DNA from: Streptomyces sp. Act143
Lineage (GTDB): Bacteria > Actinomycetota > Actinomycetes > Streptomycetales > Streptomycetaceae
DNA length: 64,000 nucleotides
Assembly: GCF_003143935.1 (NCBI RefSeq)
Contig: NZ_QFRX01000001.1
Span: 7,908,992-7,972,991, forward strand
Direction: 5' to 3'
Position 1 is the stretch's first letter; the number at the start of each line of letters is the position of its first letter. Shown here piece by piece: positions 1 through 7,692 of this stretch. The translations under genes and the position numbers were made by a program. The notes below the pieces were generated by a model. That model did no database searches. It was given only the letters and a program-made list of their open reading frames with translations, and was not told where the DNA came from.

Positions 1-1
1 G

Positions 2-382
2 CTGGTGCTGTCCGTGGACGCGCGCCGGACGCCCGAGGGCACCTTCGAGGTCACCACCCACGGCGGCCGCAAGGGCACCGGCATCGACGCCGTCGAGTGG
101 GCGCACCGGGCCGCCGAGCTGGGCGCGGGGGAGATCCTGCTCAACTCGATGGACGCGGACGGCACGAAGGACGGCTACGACCTGGAGATGATCGCCGCCG
201 TCCGCAAGCACGTGACGGTCCCGGTGATCGCCTCCGGCGGTGCCGGCAAGCTCGCCGACTTCGCCCCGGCGATCGAGGCGGGGGCGGACGCGGTGCTGGC
301 GGCGTCGGTGTTCCACTTCGGCGATCTGCGGATCGGAGAGGTGAAGGACGCGCTGCGGGAGGCCGGGCACCCGGTGCGGTGA
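2..382 (+). CDS. hisF: Imidazole glycerol phosphate synthase cyclase subunit HisF (3' part)
   Basis: This is the C-terminal half of HisF, the cyclase subunit that with HisH makes imidazole glycerol phosphate and AICAR in histidine synthesis. The reading frame is open at the left edge and 126 codons remain, against about 250 residues for the family. It keeps the VLSVDARR strand, whose Asp is the family's general acid/base, followed by NSMDADG, VIASGGAG and the last barrel strand with ADAVLAASVFH, which form the phosphate-binding end of the (beta-alpha)8 barrel. Identification is secure; the start lies outside the window. hisI and trpE follow after three unrelated genes. Confidence 0.95.
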   Translation: MVLSVDARRTPEGTFEVTTHGGRKGTGIDAVEWAHRAAELGAGEILLNSMDADGTKDGYDLEMIAAVRKHVTVPVIASGGAGKLADFAPAIEAGADAVLAASVFHFGDLRIGEVKDALREAGHPVR

Positions 383-440
383 CGCGCTGCTGAGCTGAGC
401 CCCGGGCGCCGGTGAGGTGGCCGGGGCTTTCTCACCGAAA

Positions 441-492
441 GATGCGAAAGGTAAGTTGCGCAAAATATGTTGTGCAATTTTTCCTTCGCATC
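441..492. promoter_or_regulatory. Nested inverted repeats upstream of the ArsR-type regulator
   Basis: An outer pair, GATGCGAAAGG (441-451) and CCTTCGCATC (483-492), is complementary except for one extra A. It encloses two near-identical palindromic words, TTGCGCAA (456-463) and TTGTGCAA (470-477), spaced 14 bp apart. The block is AT-rich for this genome and ends 12 bp before the ArsR start at 505, where an autorepressor operator would sit. The binding protein is an inference from position. Confidence 0.55.
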
Positions 493-504
493 TACGGTGG
501 AGGC

Positions 505-1095
505 ATGACAGGAAAAGAGCGGGACCGGCGGATCACGGACGTGGGCACCCTCAAGGCGCTCGCGCACCCCCTGCGGATGAGGCTCTGCCGGAACCTCACG
601 CTGATGCGGGTCGCCACCGCCTCTCAGCTGGCCGAGCAGGTCGACGAGGCCGTCTCGCTGGTCAGCTACCACCTGCGCAAACTCGCCGAGTTCGGGCTCA
701 TCGAGGAGGCCGAGCCGCAGAGCGCGGACGGTCGCGAGCGGTGGTGGCAGCTCGCCTCCGACGGGGTCAGCATCCACCACGAGGACTTCAGCGCCGCCCC
801 CGAGGAGGCGGCCGCGCACACCGCGGCCAGCAGGCTCTTCGCCGAGCAGCGCATGGACATGTACCGGCGCTGGCTCGACGAGCGCGCCCACTGGAGCGAG
901 GCATGGAACCGCAGGGCCGAGTCCTCCGAGTCGGCGCTCCGCCTCACCGCGGACGAACTGGCCGAGCTGAACAAGGAGATGCTCGCGCTCCTGCACAAGT
1001 ACGACGAGCTGGGCCGGGCCGCCGAGACCGCCGGCGACACCGAGGGCCGCGAGAACGTCGCGGTGCACACGTACGCCTTCCCGTTCCGCGCCTGA
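505..1095 (+). CDS. ArsR-family winged-helix transcriptional regulator
   Basis: A 196-residue DNA-binding regulator. Residues about 13-80 form the winged helix: LKALAHPLRMRL, the recognition region around SLVSYHLRKLAEFGLI, and a wing with GRERWWQL. The rest is a helical, charged C-terminal extension typical of the longer ArsR/HTH_20 proteins that partner MFS exporters. No CXC metal-binding motif is seen in the HTH region, so a metal ligand is not supported. ATG 505 was chosen because GGTGGAGG (496-503) lies just upstream; an earlier in-frame start at 412 would cover the operator-like repeats. The exporter gene starts 14 bp downstream, so the pair is probably one operon that this protein represses. 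Confidence 0.85.
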   Translation: MTGKERDRRITDVGTLKALAHPLRMRLCRNLTLMRVATASQLAEQVDEAVSLVSYHLRKLAEFGLIEEAEPQSADGRERWWQLASDGVSIHHEDFSAAPEEAAAHTAASRLFAEQRMDMYRRWLDERAHWSEAWNRRAESSESALRLTADELAELNKEMLALLHKYDELGRAAETAGDTEGRENVAVHTYAFPFRA

Positions 1096-1109
1096 GAGGA
1101 CCCGGCCCC

Positions 1110-2372
1110 GTGACCGCCACGCTCGCAGCCCCGCTCGACGCAGCCTCCGCCCGGCCCGCCCACCGCGACGGCAACGTCCTGCGCTGGCTCGCCGCCTACA
1201 CCTCCTCCATGGTCGGCGACAGCGTGTACTACATCGCCCTGTCCTGGGCCGCCGTCCAGGCGGGCAGTCCCTCACAGGCCGGGCTCGTGATGTCCGTGAG
1301 CGCGCTGCCCCGCGCGGTGCTGATGCTGGGCGGAGGAGTGATCGCCGACCGGCTGGGACCGCGCCGGGTCGTCATCGCCAGCGACGCGGTGCGCTGCGCG
1401 GCCGTCCTCGCGGTGGCGGCGCTGCTCTTCCTCGGCAGCCCCGGACTGTGGCCGCTGGCCGCGCTGGCGTTCGTCTTCGGCACCGTTGACGCCGTGTTCA
1501 TGCCGGCCGTGGGCGCCCTCCCCGCGCGCGTGACGTCACGGGACCAGCTCGCGCGCGTGCAGGGCATGCGGGGCCTGGCCATCCGGTTCGCGAGCGTGGT
1601 CGGCGGACCGCTCGGCGGGCTCGGGGTGGCCGTCGGCGGGGCGGCGGCCGCGTTCGGACTCGCCGGGCTGCTGATCGCGGTGTCGGTGCCGCTGCTGGTC
1701 AGCGTGCGGATGACGGGGCTGCCCGCCGACGACAACGACAAGGCCGGCGCACAGGACAGGGGCACCGCCTGGAACGACCTGGTGAGCGGCCTGCACTACA
1801 TCCGCCGGCACCGCGTCCTCGCCCCGCTGATGCTGGCCATCGCCCTCGGCGACCTCGGCTTCGTCGGCCCGCTCAACGTCGGCCTGACCCTGCTCGCCGA
1901 CGAACGCGGCTGGGGCGCCTCCGGCATGGGCGCGGTGCTCGCCGGGTTCGGCGTCGGCGCGGGCGCCGCCGCCCTGCTCCTCACCGTGCGCGGGCGCCTG
2001 CCGCACGCCGGGCAGGTCGCGGCGTACGCCATCCTCGCGGGCTCCGTCGCGATCGGCGCGCTGGCCTACGTGCCGACCCTGGTCGCCGCCGTCGGCACCG
2101 CCCTGCTCGTCGGGCTCCTCGCCGGACTCAGCGGCGCGATGTGCGGGGCCCTGCTCCAGACCCACGCCGACCCCGCCTTCCTCGGCCGCGTCACCGCCGT
2201 CGCCGGACTGGTCAGCCTGGGCTTCGCGCCGCTGAGCATGCCGCTGTCCGCCGCGGCCATCGGGGCGTGGGGCACCGGACCGGTGTTCGTGGTGAGCGCG
2301 GCGGTGTGCGGGCTCGGCGGGGTCGTCGCCCTGCTGGTACGGGACCTGCGCCGCGCCGAGCTCCCGGAGTAG
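1110..2372 (+). CDS. MFS transporter, probable drug/multidrug exporter
   Basis: A 420-residue membrane protein of the major facilitator superfamily with about 10-12 hydrophobic segments. The N-terminal half has WLAAYTSSMVGDSVYYIALSW followed by a motif-A-like loop, GGGVIADRLGPRRVV, which places it with the MFS_3 / enterobactin-exporter-like efflux family. The GTG at 1110 follows GAGAGGA (1094-1100) and the ArsR stop by 14 bp, so it is probably co-transcribed with and controlled by that regulator. The substrate cannot be inferred. It ends 4 bp from the convergent TIGR03085 gene, leaving no room for a separate terminator. Confidence 0.85.
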   Translation: MTATLAAPLDAASARPAHRDGNVLRWLAAYTSSMVGDSVYYIALSWAAVQAGSPSQAGLVMSVSALPRAVLMLGGGVIADRLGPRRVVIASDAVRCAAVLAVAALLFLGSPGLWPLAALAFVFGTVDAVFMPAVGALPARVTSRDQLARVQGMRGLAIRFASVVGGPLGGLGVAVGGAAAAFGLAGLLIAVSVPLLVSVRMTGLPADDNDKAGAQDRGTAWNDLVSGLHYIRRHRVLAPLMLAIALGDLGFVGPLNVGLTLLADERGWGASGMGAVLAGFGVGAGAAALLLTVRGRLPHAGQVAAYAILAGSVAIGALAYVPTLVAAVGTALLVGLLAGLSGAMCGALLQTHADPAFLGRVTAVAGLVSLGFAPLSMPLSAAAIGAWGTGPVFVVSAAVCGLGGVVALLVRDLRRAELPE

Positions 2373-2376
2373 GTGC

Positions 2377-3012
2377 CTAGATCCCCAGCTGCTTCCCCTC
2401 GTGCAGCTTGGCGATGGCCTCCTTGTCGCCGTCCAGCTCCACCTTGGCGGCGCTCTTGCGGCCGTAGAGGAACAGCAGCAGCTCCGACGGCTCGCCCGTC
2501 ACCGTCACCACCGGCGTGCCGCGGTGGGCGACCGCCGTCTGGCCGTCGGGGCGGCGCAGTACCAGGCCGGTCGGGACGCCGCGGCCCATCAGGCGGGCGG
2601 TGCGCTCCAGACGGGACCACAGGGCGTCCTGGAAGACGGGGTCGAGCTCGCGGGGCGTCCAGTCGTCCTGGGCGCGGCGGACGTCCTCGGTGTGGACGTA
2701 GAACTCGATCGTGTTGGACGCCTCGTCGAGCTGCTTGAGCTGGAACGGCGAGAAGCGCGGCGGGCCGGTACGGATCAGCTGGATCAGCTCCTCGTACGGC
2801 TTGGCGGCGAACTCCTCCATCGCCTTGTCCAGGCGGCCGGAGAGCTGCTTGATGAGGAGACCGGCGGAGGCGTCCGGGCGGCGCTCGCGCACCACCACGT
2901 GCGCGGCGAGGTCCCGGGTCTGCCAGCCCTCGCACAGGGTGGGCGCCTCGGGACCGGCGGTCTCCAGGAGGTCGGCGAGCAGAAGTCGTTCACGCTTGGC
3001 GAAAGTCGACAT
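2377..3012 (-). CDS. TIGR03085-family (DinB/maleylpyruvate isomerase-like) protein
   Basis: A 211-residue cytosolic protein of the actinobacterial TIGR03085 family, related to mycothiol-dependent maleylpyruvate isomerase and DinB four-helix bundles. It starts with MSTFAKRERLLLADLLETAG and has the characteristic LCEGWQTRDLAAHVVVRERRP segment, where His/Glu side chains bind metal in the fold, and an EFYVHTEDVRRAQ helix. The C-terminal part (LVLRRPDGQTAVAHRG onward) matches the family's SCP-like half. Physiological substrate is unknown. The gene is transcribed divergently from hisI. Confidence 0.8.
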   Translation of the reverse strand: MSTFAKRERLLLADLLETAGPEAPTLCEGWQTRDLAAHVVVRERRPDASAGLLIKQLSGRLDKAMEEFAAKPYEELIQLIRTGPPRFSPFQLKQLDEASNTIEFYVHTEDVRRAQDDWTPRELDPVFQDALWSRLERTARLMGRGVPTGLVLRRPDGQTAVAHRGTPVVTVTGEPSELLLFLYGRKSAAKVELDGDKEAIAKLHEGKQLGI

Positions 3013-3082
3013 GCCGTCAGCCTACGACCGCGCAGCAGGTCCGCACAGTGGACACCACGCCAGGACTGTCCGTGGCGCGCGG

Positions 3083-3088
3083 CACAAT
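3083..3088 (+). promoter_or_regulatory. Putative -10 box of leaderless hisI
   Basis: CACAAT lies 7 nt before the hisI ATG at 3096, with no Shine-Dalgarno between them. The same hexamer and the same 7-nt gap occur before the gene at 6282. This is the spacing expected if transcription starts at the start codon. Confidence 0.45.
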
Positions 3089-3095
3089 GGCACCC

Positions 3096-3488
3096 ATGAC
3101 CAGCACGCCCCCGCCCAGCAACCTCGACCCCGCGATCGCCGCGCGCCTCAAGCGCAGCGCCGACGGGCTCGTCCCCGCGATCGCCCAGCAGTACGACACC
3201 GGTGAGGTGCTGATGCTGGGCTGGATGGACGACGAGGCGCTGCACCGCACGCTGACCACCGGCCGCTGCACGTACTGGTCGCGCAGCCGCCAGGAGTACT
3301 GGGTCAAGGGCGACACCTCCGGCCACTTCCAGTGGGTCAAGTCGGTCGCCCTGGACTGCGACGCCGACACCGTGCTGGTCAAGGTCGACCAGGTCGGCGC
3401 CGCCTGCCACACCGGCGCGCGCACCTGCTTCGACGCCGACGTGCTGCTCAAGGACGCCGATTCCGGCGCACGGGCCCAGGATCAGTAA
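3096..3488 (+). CDS. hisI: Phosphoribosyl-AMP cyclohydrolase HisI
   Basis: A 130-residue HisI that opens the adenine ring of phosphoribosyl-AMP in the third step of histidine synthesis. Family motifs are visible: VPAIAQQYDTGEVLMLGWMDDEAL, the CTYWSRSRQEYWVKG block, and the metal-binding ALDCDADTVLVKVDQ and GAACHTGARTCF segments. The ATG at 3096 is preferred over 3048 because it matches the family N-terminus and follows a leaderless-type -10 element. trpE begins 11 bp after its stop, so the two genes are probably one transcript. Confidence 0.95.
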   Translation: MTSTPPPSNLDPAIAARLKRSADGLVPAIAQQYDTGEVLMLGWMDDEALHRTLTTGRCTYWSRSRQEYWVKGDTSGHFQWVKSVALDCDADTVLVKVDQVGAACHTGARTCFDADVLLKDADSGARAQDQ

Positions 3489-3499
3489 GGTCACCGGCC

Positions 3500-4978
3500 A
3501 TGGACCTCGAGACCTTCCGCAAGCTCGCCACCGACCGGCGTGTCATCCCGGTCACGCGCAAGCTCCTCGCCGACGGCGACACCCCGGTCGCGCTCTACCG
3601 CAAGCTCGCCGCCGAGCGCCCCGGCACCTTCCTGCTGGAGTCCGCGGAGAACGGCCGTTCCTGGTCCCGGTACTCCTTCGTGGGCGTGCGCAGCGCCGCC
3701 ACCCTCACCGCCCGCGACGGCCAGGCCCACTGGCTCGGCGCGCCGCCCGTCGGCGTCCCCACGGACGGCGACCCGCTCGCCGCCCTGCGCGCCACCATCG
3801 AGGCCCTGCACACCCCCCACCAGGAAGGCCTGCCGCCCTTCACCGGCGGCATGGTCGGCTACCTTGGCTACGACATCGTGCGCCGCCTGGAGAAGATCGG
3901 CCCGGGGGAGCGGGACGACCTGAGGCTCCCCGAGCTGACCATGCTCCTCACCAGCGACCTCGCCGTGATGGACCACTGGGAGGGCTCGGTCCTGCTGATC
4001 GCCAACGCGATCAACCACAACGACCTCGACACCGGTGTCGACGAGGCCCACGCGGACGCGATGGCCCGCCTGGACGCCATGGAGGCGGACCTCACGCGCG
4101 CGGTGGCCCAGCCGCCCGCCGTCCTGCCGCCCTCCGAACTCCCCGAGTACACGGCCCGGTGGGGCGGCACGGAGTTCCAGGCGGCCGTCGAGGACATCAA
4201 GGAGCGCATCCGCGCGGGCGAGGCCTTCCAGGTCGTCCCCTCCCAGCGCTTCGAAACGCCGTGCACGGCGAGCGCGTTGGACGTCTACCGGGTCCTGCGG
4301 GCCACCAATCCCTCCCCGTACATGTACCTGTTCCGCTTCGACGGCTTCGACGTGGTCGGATCCAGCCCGGAAGCCCTGGTGAAGGTCGAGGACGGCCGGG
4401 CCATGGTCCACCCCATCGCCGGCACCCGCTGGCGCGGGGCCACCCCGCAGGAGGACCAGGCCCTCGCCGACGAGCTGCTCGCCGACCCCAAGGAGCGCGC
4501 CGAGCACCTGATGCTGGTCGACCTCGGCCGCAACGACCTGGGACGGGTCTGCGAGCCGGGCTCGGTCGAGGTCGTCGACTTCATGTCCATCGAGCGGTAC
4601 TCCCACGTGATGCACATCGTCTCGACGGTCACCGGAAAGGTGGCGGAGGGCCGCACGGCCTTCGACGTCCTCACCGCCTGCTTCCCGGCCGGCACCCTCT
4701 CCGGCGCCCCGAAGCCGCGCGCGATGCAGATCATCGACGAACTCGAGCCGTCCCGGCGCGGGTTGTACGGCGGCTGCGTCGGCTACCTCGACTTCGCGGG
4801 CGACTCCGACACGGCCATCGCGATCCGTACGGCCCTGCTCAGGGACGGTACGGCGTACGTCCAGGCGGGCGCCGGGATCGTCGCCGACTCCGACCCGGTC
4901 GCCGAGGACACCGAGTGCCGCAACAAGGCGGCGGCGGTGCTGCGGGCGGTGCACACGGCGAACCGACTCGGCAGCTAG
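3500..4978 (+). CDS. trpE: Anthranilate synthase component I TrpE
   Basis: A 492-residue chorismate-utilising enzyme that makes anthranilate with a glutamine amidotransferase subunit not in this window. The N-terminal domain has LLESAENGRSWSRYSFVG, the LLES/S region that binds feedback tryptophan in this family. The C-terminal chorismate-binding domain has VDLGRNDLGRVC, the FPAGTLSGAPKPRAMQ signature and GGCVGYLDFAGDSDTAIAIR. The start ATG is just downstream of hisI. No leader peptide or attenuator can fit in the 11-bp gap, so tryptophan control at the RNA level would have to act elsewhere. Confidence 0.96.
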   Translation: MDLETFRKLATDRRVIPVTRKLLADGDTPVALYRKLAAERPGTFLLESAENGRSWSRYSFVGVRSAATLTARDGQAHWLGAPPVGVPTDGDPLAALRATIEALHTPHQEGLPPFTGGMVGYLGYDIVRRLEKIGPGERDDLRLPELTMLLTSDLAVMDHWEGSVLLIANAINHNDLDTGVDEAHADAMARLDAMEADLTRAVAQPPAVLPPSELPEYTARWGGTEFQAAVEDIKERIRAGEAFQVVPSQRFETPCTASALDVYRVLRATNPSPYMYLFRFDGFDVVGSSPEALVKVEDGRAMVHPIAGTRWRGATPQEDQALADELLADPKERAEHLMLVDLGRNDLGRVCEPGSVEVVDFMSIERYSHVMHIVSTVTGKVAEGRTAFDVLTACFPAGTLSGAPKPRAMQIIDELEPSRRGLYGGCVGYLDFAGDSDTAIAIRTALLRDGTAYVQAGAGIVADSDPVAEDTECRNKAAAVLRAVHTANRLGS

Positions 4979-5013
4979 CACCCCTCTCGGCACCCCTCTC
5001 AGCACCCCTCTCC
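4978..5013 (+). repeat. Three tandem 12-bp repeats after trpE
   Basis: GCACCCCTCTCG, GCACCCCTCTCA and GCACCCCTCTCC follow one another directly from the last base of the trpE stop codon. Only the twelfth base varies. They are CT-rich on this strand. No coding role is supported. Confidence 0.8.
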
Positions 5014-5058
5014 GAGGACGGACAGCGGCTCTCCCCGAGAAATGGGGCGCTTCTCATA

Positions 5059-5090
5059 CGAACCCCGGGTGACGGTTCGCCCGGGGTTCG
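5059..5090 (+). promoter_or_regulatory. Perfect 11-bp hairpin just before the trp-associated membrane gene
   Basis: CGAACCCCGGG (5059-5069) and CCCGGGGTTCG (5080-5090) are exactly complementary around a 10-nt loop. The hairpin ends 7 bp before the start at 5098 and has no T-run, so it would lie across the initiation region rather than act as a simple terminator. No other RBS is visible there. Confidence 0.6.
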
Positions 5091-5097
5091 GGCGATA

Positions 5098-5739
5098 GTG
5101 GAGTACGTGACTGCTGTACCTCACCCCCGTTCCGAAGCCGCAGGACCCGCCAGGGCCGGCCGCCTCAGCCTCGCCGTAGCCCTGCTCTCCGGCGCGCTCG
5201 GCGCCGCCGTGGCGCTGCTCGCGACCCGCCAGCAGTGGTCCTCGGGCACCGCGACCGTGGCCGGCGGCGACTTCCCGCTCACCGCGAAGGGCAGCGACGT
5301 CACGGGCGTCCCCGCGGCCCTCGCCATAGTGGGCCTCGCCGCGCTCGTCGCCGTCTTCGCCGTCCGCAAGGTCGGCCGCTTCGCGGTCGCCGGGCTGCTC
5401 GCGCTCTCCGGCGTCGGCATCGTCGTCGCGGCCCTGCTCGGCGCGTCCGACAGTTCGGCGCTCGACGAACAGGCGGCGTCCGCCTCCGGCGACGCGGCCG
5501 CCACCGTCGACGGGCTCAGCCACACCGCGTGGCCGTACGTCGCGGTCGCCGGCGGGGCGTTGATCCTGCTCGCCGGGTTGCTCGCGCTGCGGTACGGGCG
5601 GATGTGGCCCGCGATGTCCGGGCGGTACGAGCGCAACGGGGAGCCGCGGGCGGTTCGGCGGACGAAGGCCGTCGATCCTGAGCGGCCGGAGGAGATGTGG
5701 AAGGCGCTCGACCGAGGAGAGGACCCCACGGGGGCCTGA
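5098..5739 (+). CDS. Trp-region conserved membrane protein (TIGR02234 / Trp_oprn_chp)
   Basis: A 213-residue integral membrane protein of the family found beside tryptophan genes in actinobacteria; its function is not established. Four hydrophobic segments are seen, around RLSLAVALLSGALGAAVALLA, VPAALAIVGLAALVAVFAV, RFAVAGLLALSGVGIVVAAL and WPYVAVAGGALILLAGLLAL, with a conserved TRQQW after the first. The tail is basic and ends in RRTKAVDPERPEEMWKALDRGEDPT, likely cytoplasmic. GTG 5098 is preferred (VEYVTAVP...), with GTG 5107 possible. Its constant placement between trpE and trpC suggests a role linked to tryptophan or its precursors, but this is inference only. Confidence 0.85.
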   Translation: MEYVTAVPHPRSEAAGPARAGRLSLAVALLSGALGAAVALLATRQQWSSGTATVAGGDFPLTAKGSDVTGVPAALAIVGLAALVAVFAVRKVGRFAVAGLLALSGVGIVVAALLGASDSSALDEQAASASGDAAATVDGLSHTAWPYVAVAGGALILLAGLLALRYGRMWPAMSGRYERNGEPRAVRRTKAVDPERPEEMWKALDRGEDPTGA

Positions 5740-5776
5740 GGGGCCGTTTCCGGCCCGTGGGCCGGCGGGGCCGTTC

Positions 5777-5795
5777 GCGCAGTTCCCCGTGCCCC
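5777..5795 (+). repeat. Copy of a common Streptomyces intergenic repeat word
   Basis: GCGCAGTTCCCCGTGCCCC resembles a word I recall as scattered through intergenic regions of many Streptomyces genomes. It lies in the 179-bp gap before the HGxxPAAW gene. The gap otherwise holds GACAATGG near 5870, which resembles the -10 elements seen nearby. Confidence 0.4.
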
Positions 5796-5918
5796 GGGTC
5801 GCTTCGCTCACCGGGGTCGACCCGCTAGGGCCACCCCTGCTCACGTCCCCCGCGCGCGTGCGGGACAATGGACCCGAGCGTCCGGCTCAGACACGAATAC
5901 AGCAACGAGGAGCAAGTC

Positions 5919-6167
5919 ATGGCGGGCAGCAGCCACGGTCACACCCCGGCCGCCTGGACCGGTGTCACGATCGCCTTCATCGGTTTCTGCGTCGCGGGCG
6001 CCTTCATGGTGATGGCCCAGCCCGCGGGCTTCTGGGCCGGCATGGCGATCGTGGTCATCGGCGGCGTCGTCGGCTGGATCATGAGCGCGATGGGCCTGGG
6101 CCAGCCGAAGGACGCCCACAAGGACCTCCTCGCCTCGCAGCCGGAGCCGGCGAGCGCCCAGGGCTGA
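5919..6167 (+). CDS. HGxxPAAW-family small membrane protein
   Basis: An 82-residue protein with two transmembrane helices. It carries the N-terminal signature HGHTPAAW that names the family, then WTGVTIAFIGFCVAGAFMVMA and GFWAGMAIVVIGGVVGWIMSAMGLG, and a short polar tail with PKDAHKD. The ATG at 5919 follows GAGGAG (5907-5912). It belongs to a conserved actinobacterial family next to trp genes. No function is known. Confidence 0.85.
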   Translation: MAGSSHGHTPAAWTGVTIAFIGFCVAGAFMVMAQPAGFWAGMAIVVIGGVVGWIMSAMGLGQPKDAHKDLLASQPEPASAQG

Positions 6168-6268
6168 GCGGCACCCAGGGCTGAGAGCGACAGCAGCCAC
6201 CTCGTGGAGGGGCGGACCGGTCATGAGGCCGGGACCGCCCCTCACGCGCGTCCGGGGCCCTGCGGGGG

Positions 6269-6274
6269 CACAAT
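6269..6274 (+). promoter_or_regulatory. Putative -10 box of the leaderless DUF2752 gene
   Basis: CACAAT is followed by 7 nt and then GTG 6282, the same arrangement as at hisI (3083-3096). No ribosome binding site separates it from the start. Confidence 0.4.
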
Positions 6275-6281
6275 GCAAGGC

Positions 6282-6722
6282 GTGAACGCCGACAGCCAGA
6301 GGGTGACGAGCGTGATGACCCCCACGCGCGTGCTGGGGCGCCTGGCCGTGCCCGCGGGCGTCCTCGCGGCCGTCGCCGGGGCCTTCGCCTACGTGGCCGC
6401 CGTGGACCCCAACGAGCCCGGCCACTACCCGGTCTGCCCGCTGCTGCGCCTCACCGGCCTGTACTGCCCCGGCTGCGGCGGACTGCGCAGCGCGCACGCC
6501 TTCGTCCACGGGGACGTCATGGCGGCCCTCCAGGCCAACGCCCCGGCCGTGCTCGGCTATCTGGGGTTCGCCGTGCTGTGGACCGTCTGGGTGGTCCGCG
6601 CGGCGCGCGGACGGCCGCTGCGGATCGATCTCGGCCCCGTCCACCTGTGGACGCTGGGGACGTTGCTGCTGGTCTTCACCGTTGTCCGGAACCTGCCGTT
6701 CGGTGGCTGGCTGCATCCTTGA
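6282..6722 (+). CDS. DUF2752 membrane protein
   Basis: A 146-residue membrane protein with the DUF2752 signature PVCPLLRLTGLYCPGCGGLRSAHAFVHGD at residues about 50-80, including the paired cysteines of CPGCGG. Three hydrophobic helices are seen: an N-terminal segment AVPAGVLAAVAGAFAYVAAV, AVLGYLGFAVLWTVWVV, and LWTLGTLLLVFTVV. GTG 6282 is chosen from the leaderless -10 spacing; ATG 6273 and ATG 6315 are alternatives. The family's function is unknown, though DUF2752 genes recur beside HGxxPAAW and trp genes in Streptomyces. Confidence 0.8.
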   Translation: MNADSQRVTSVMTPTRVLGRLAVPAGVLAAVAGAFAYVAAVDPNEPGHYPVCPLLRLTGLYCPGCGGLRSAHAFVHGDVMAALQANAPAVLGYLGFAVLWTVWVVRAARGRPLRIDLGPVHLWTLGTLLLVFTVVRNLPFGGWLHP

Positions 6723-6860
6723 TCAATTGGCGAACGTCCAGGTAGTGGGACCGGCGTCAACCGGATGCGAGGCCTACGCCCTCCTGCGGATACCATCGCA
6801 GTGACCACCTGTTTTCACCGGTCGCTGGAACTGTCAACCGTCTGGAAGGGGGCCGCTCGC

Positions 6861-7670
6861 GTGAGTGTGCTCGACGAGATCATCGACGGAGTCCGTGCCG
6901 ACCTCGCGGAGCGGCAGGCGCGCGTCAGCCTCGACGAGCTCAAGGAGCGCGCGGCGAAGGCTCCCGCGGCAAAGGACGGCGTGGCCGCGCTGCGCGGCGA
7001 CGGCGTCAAGGTCATCTGCGAGGTCAAGCGTTCCAGCCCCTCCAAGGGCGCGCTGGCCGCGATCGCCGACCCGGCGGGCCTGGCCGCGGACTACGAGGCG
7101 GGCGGCGCCGCCGTCATCTCCGTCCTCACCGAACAGCGCCGCTTCGGCGGCTCGCTCGCCGACCTGGAGGCCGTCCGCGCGCGCGTGGACATCCCGGTCC
7201 TGCGCAAGGACTTCATCGTCACGTCGTACCAGCTGTGGGAGGCCCGGGCCTACGGCGCCGACCTCGCCCTGCTGATCGTGGCGGCCCTCGAACAGCCCGC
7301 CCTGGAGTCCCTCATCGAGCGCGCCGAGTCCATCGGGCTCACCCCGCTCGTCGAGGTCCACGACGAGGACGAGGTCGAGCGGGCCGTGGACGCCGGCGCG
7401 AAGATCATCGGTGTCAACGCCCGCAACCTCAAGACCCTTGAGGTCGACCGCGGCACGTTCGAGCGCGTCGCCCCCGAGATCCCCGACCACATCGTCAAGG
7501 TCGCCGAGTCCGGCGTCCGCGGCCCGCACGACCTCATCGCGTACGCCAACGCCGGCGCCGACGCGGTCCTGGTCGGCGAGTCCCTGGTGACGGGCAAGGA
7601 CCCGAAGACGGCGGTGGCGGACCTGGTGGCCGCGGGCGCACATCCCGCATTGCGCCACGGCCGCGGATGA
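6861..7670 (+). CDS. trpC: Indole-3-glycerol-phosphate synthase TrpC
   Basis: A 269-residue TIM-barrel enzyme converting CdRP to indole-3-glycerol phosphate. Motifs in order: VICEVKRSSPSKG (catalytic Lys strand), SVLTEQRRFGGS, VLRKDFIV (second Lys), LVEVHDEDEVERA, GVNARNLKTLEVD, VAESGVRGPHDL and ADAVLVGESLVTG (phosphate site). GTG 6861 follows GGAAGGGGG (6844-6852) and gives the usual family length. It is the first gene of the trpC-trpM-trpB-trpA block, although a separate leaderless-type promoter precedes the next ORF. Confidence 0.96.
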   Translation: MSVLDEIIDGVRADLAERQARVSLDELKERAAKAPAAKDGVAALRGDGVKVICEVKRSSPSKGALAAIADPAGLAADYEAGGAAVISVLTEQRRFGGSLADLEAVRARVDIPVLRKDFIVTSYQLWEARAYGADLALLIVAALEQPALESLIERAESIGLTPLVEVHDEDEVERAVDAGAKIIGVNARNLKTLEVDRGTFERVAPEIPDHIVKVAESGVRGPHDLIAYANAGADAVLVGESLVTGKDPKTAVADLVAAGAHPALRHGRG

Positions 7671-7678
7671 TCATTCGG

Positions 7679-7684
7679 TAGGCT
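7679..7684 (+). promoter_or_regulatory. Putative -10 box of the leaderless trpM-like ORF
   Basis: TAGGCT is 8 nt before the ATG at 7693 and no Shine-Dalgarno lies between. It begins 8 bp after the trpC stop, so trpM-trpB-trpA could be transcribed independently of trpC. Confidence 0.5.
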
Positions 7685-7692
7685 AGGTTCCG

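Noticed and set aside
412..504. An earlier GTG start for the ArsR regulator at 412
   Set aside because: It would translate through the nested palindromes and lacks an RBS, whereas ATG 505 has GGTGGAGG directly upstream.
4978..5013. CRISPR-like short tandem repeat
   Set aside because: Three directly abutting 12-mers without spacers are not a CRISPR array, and no cas gene is present.
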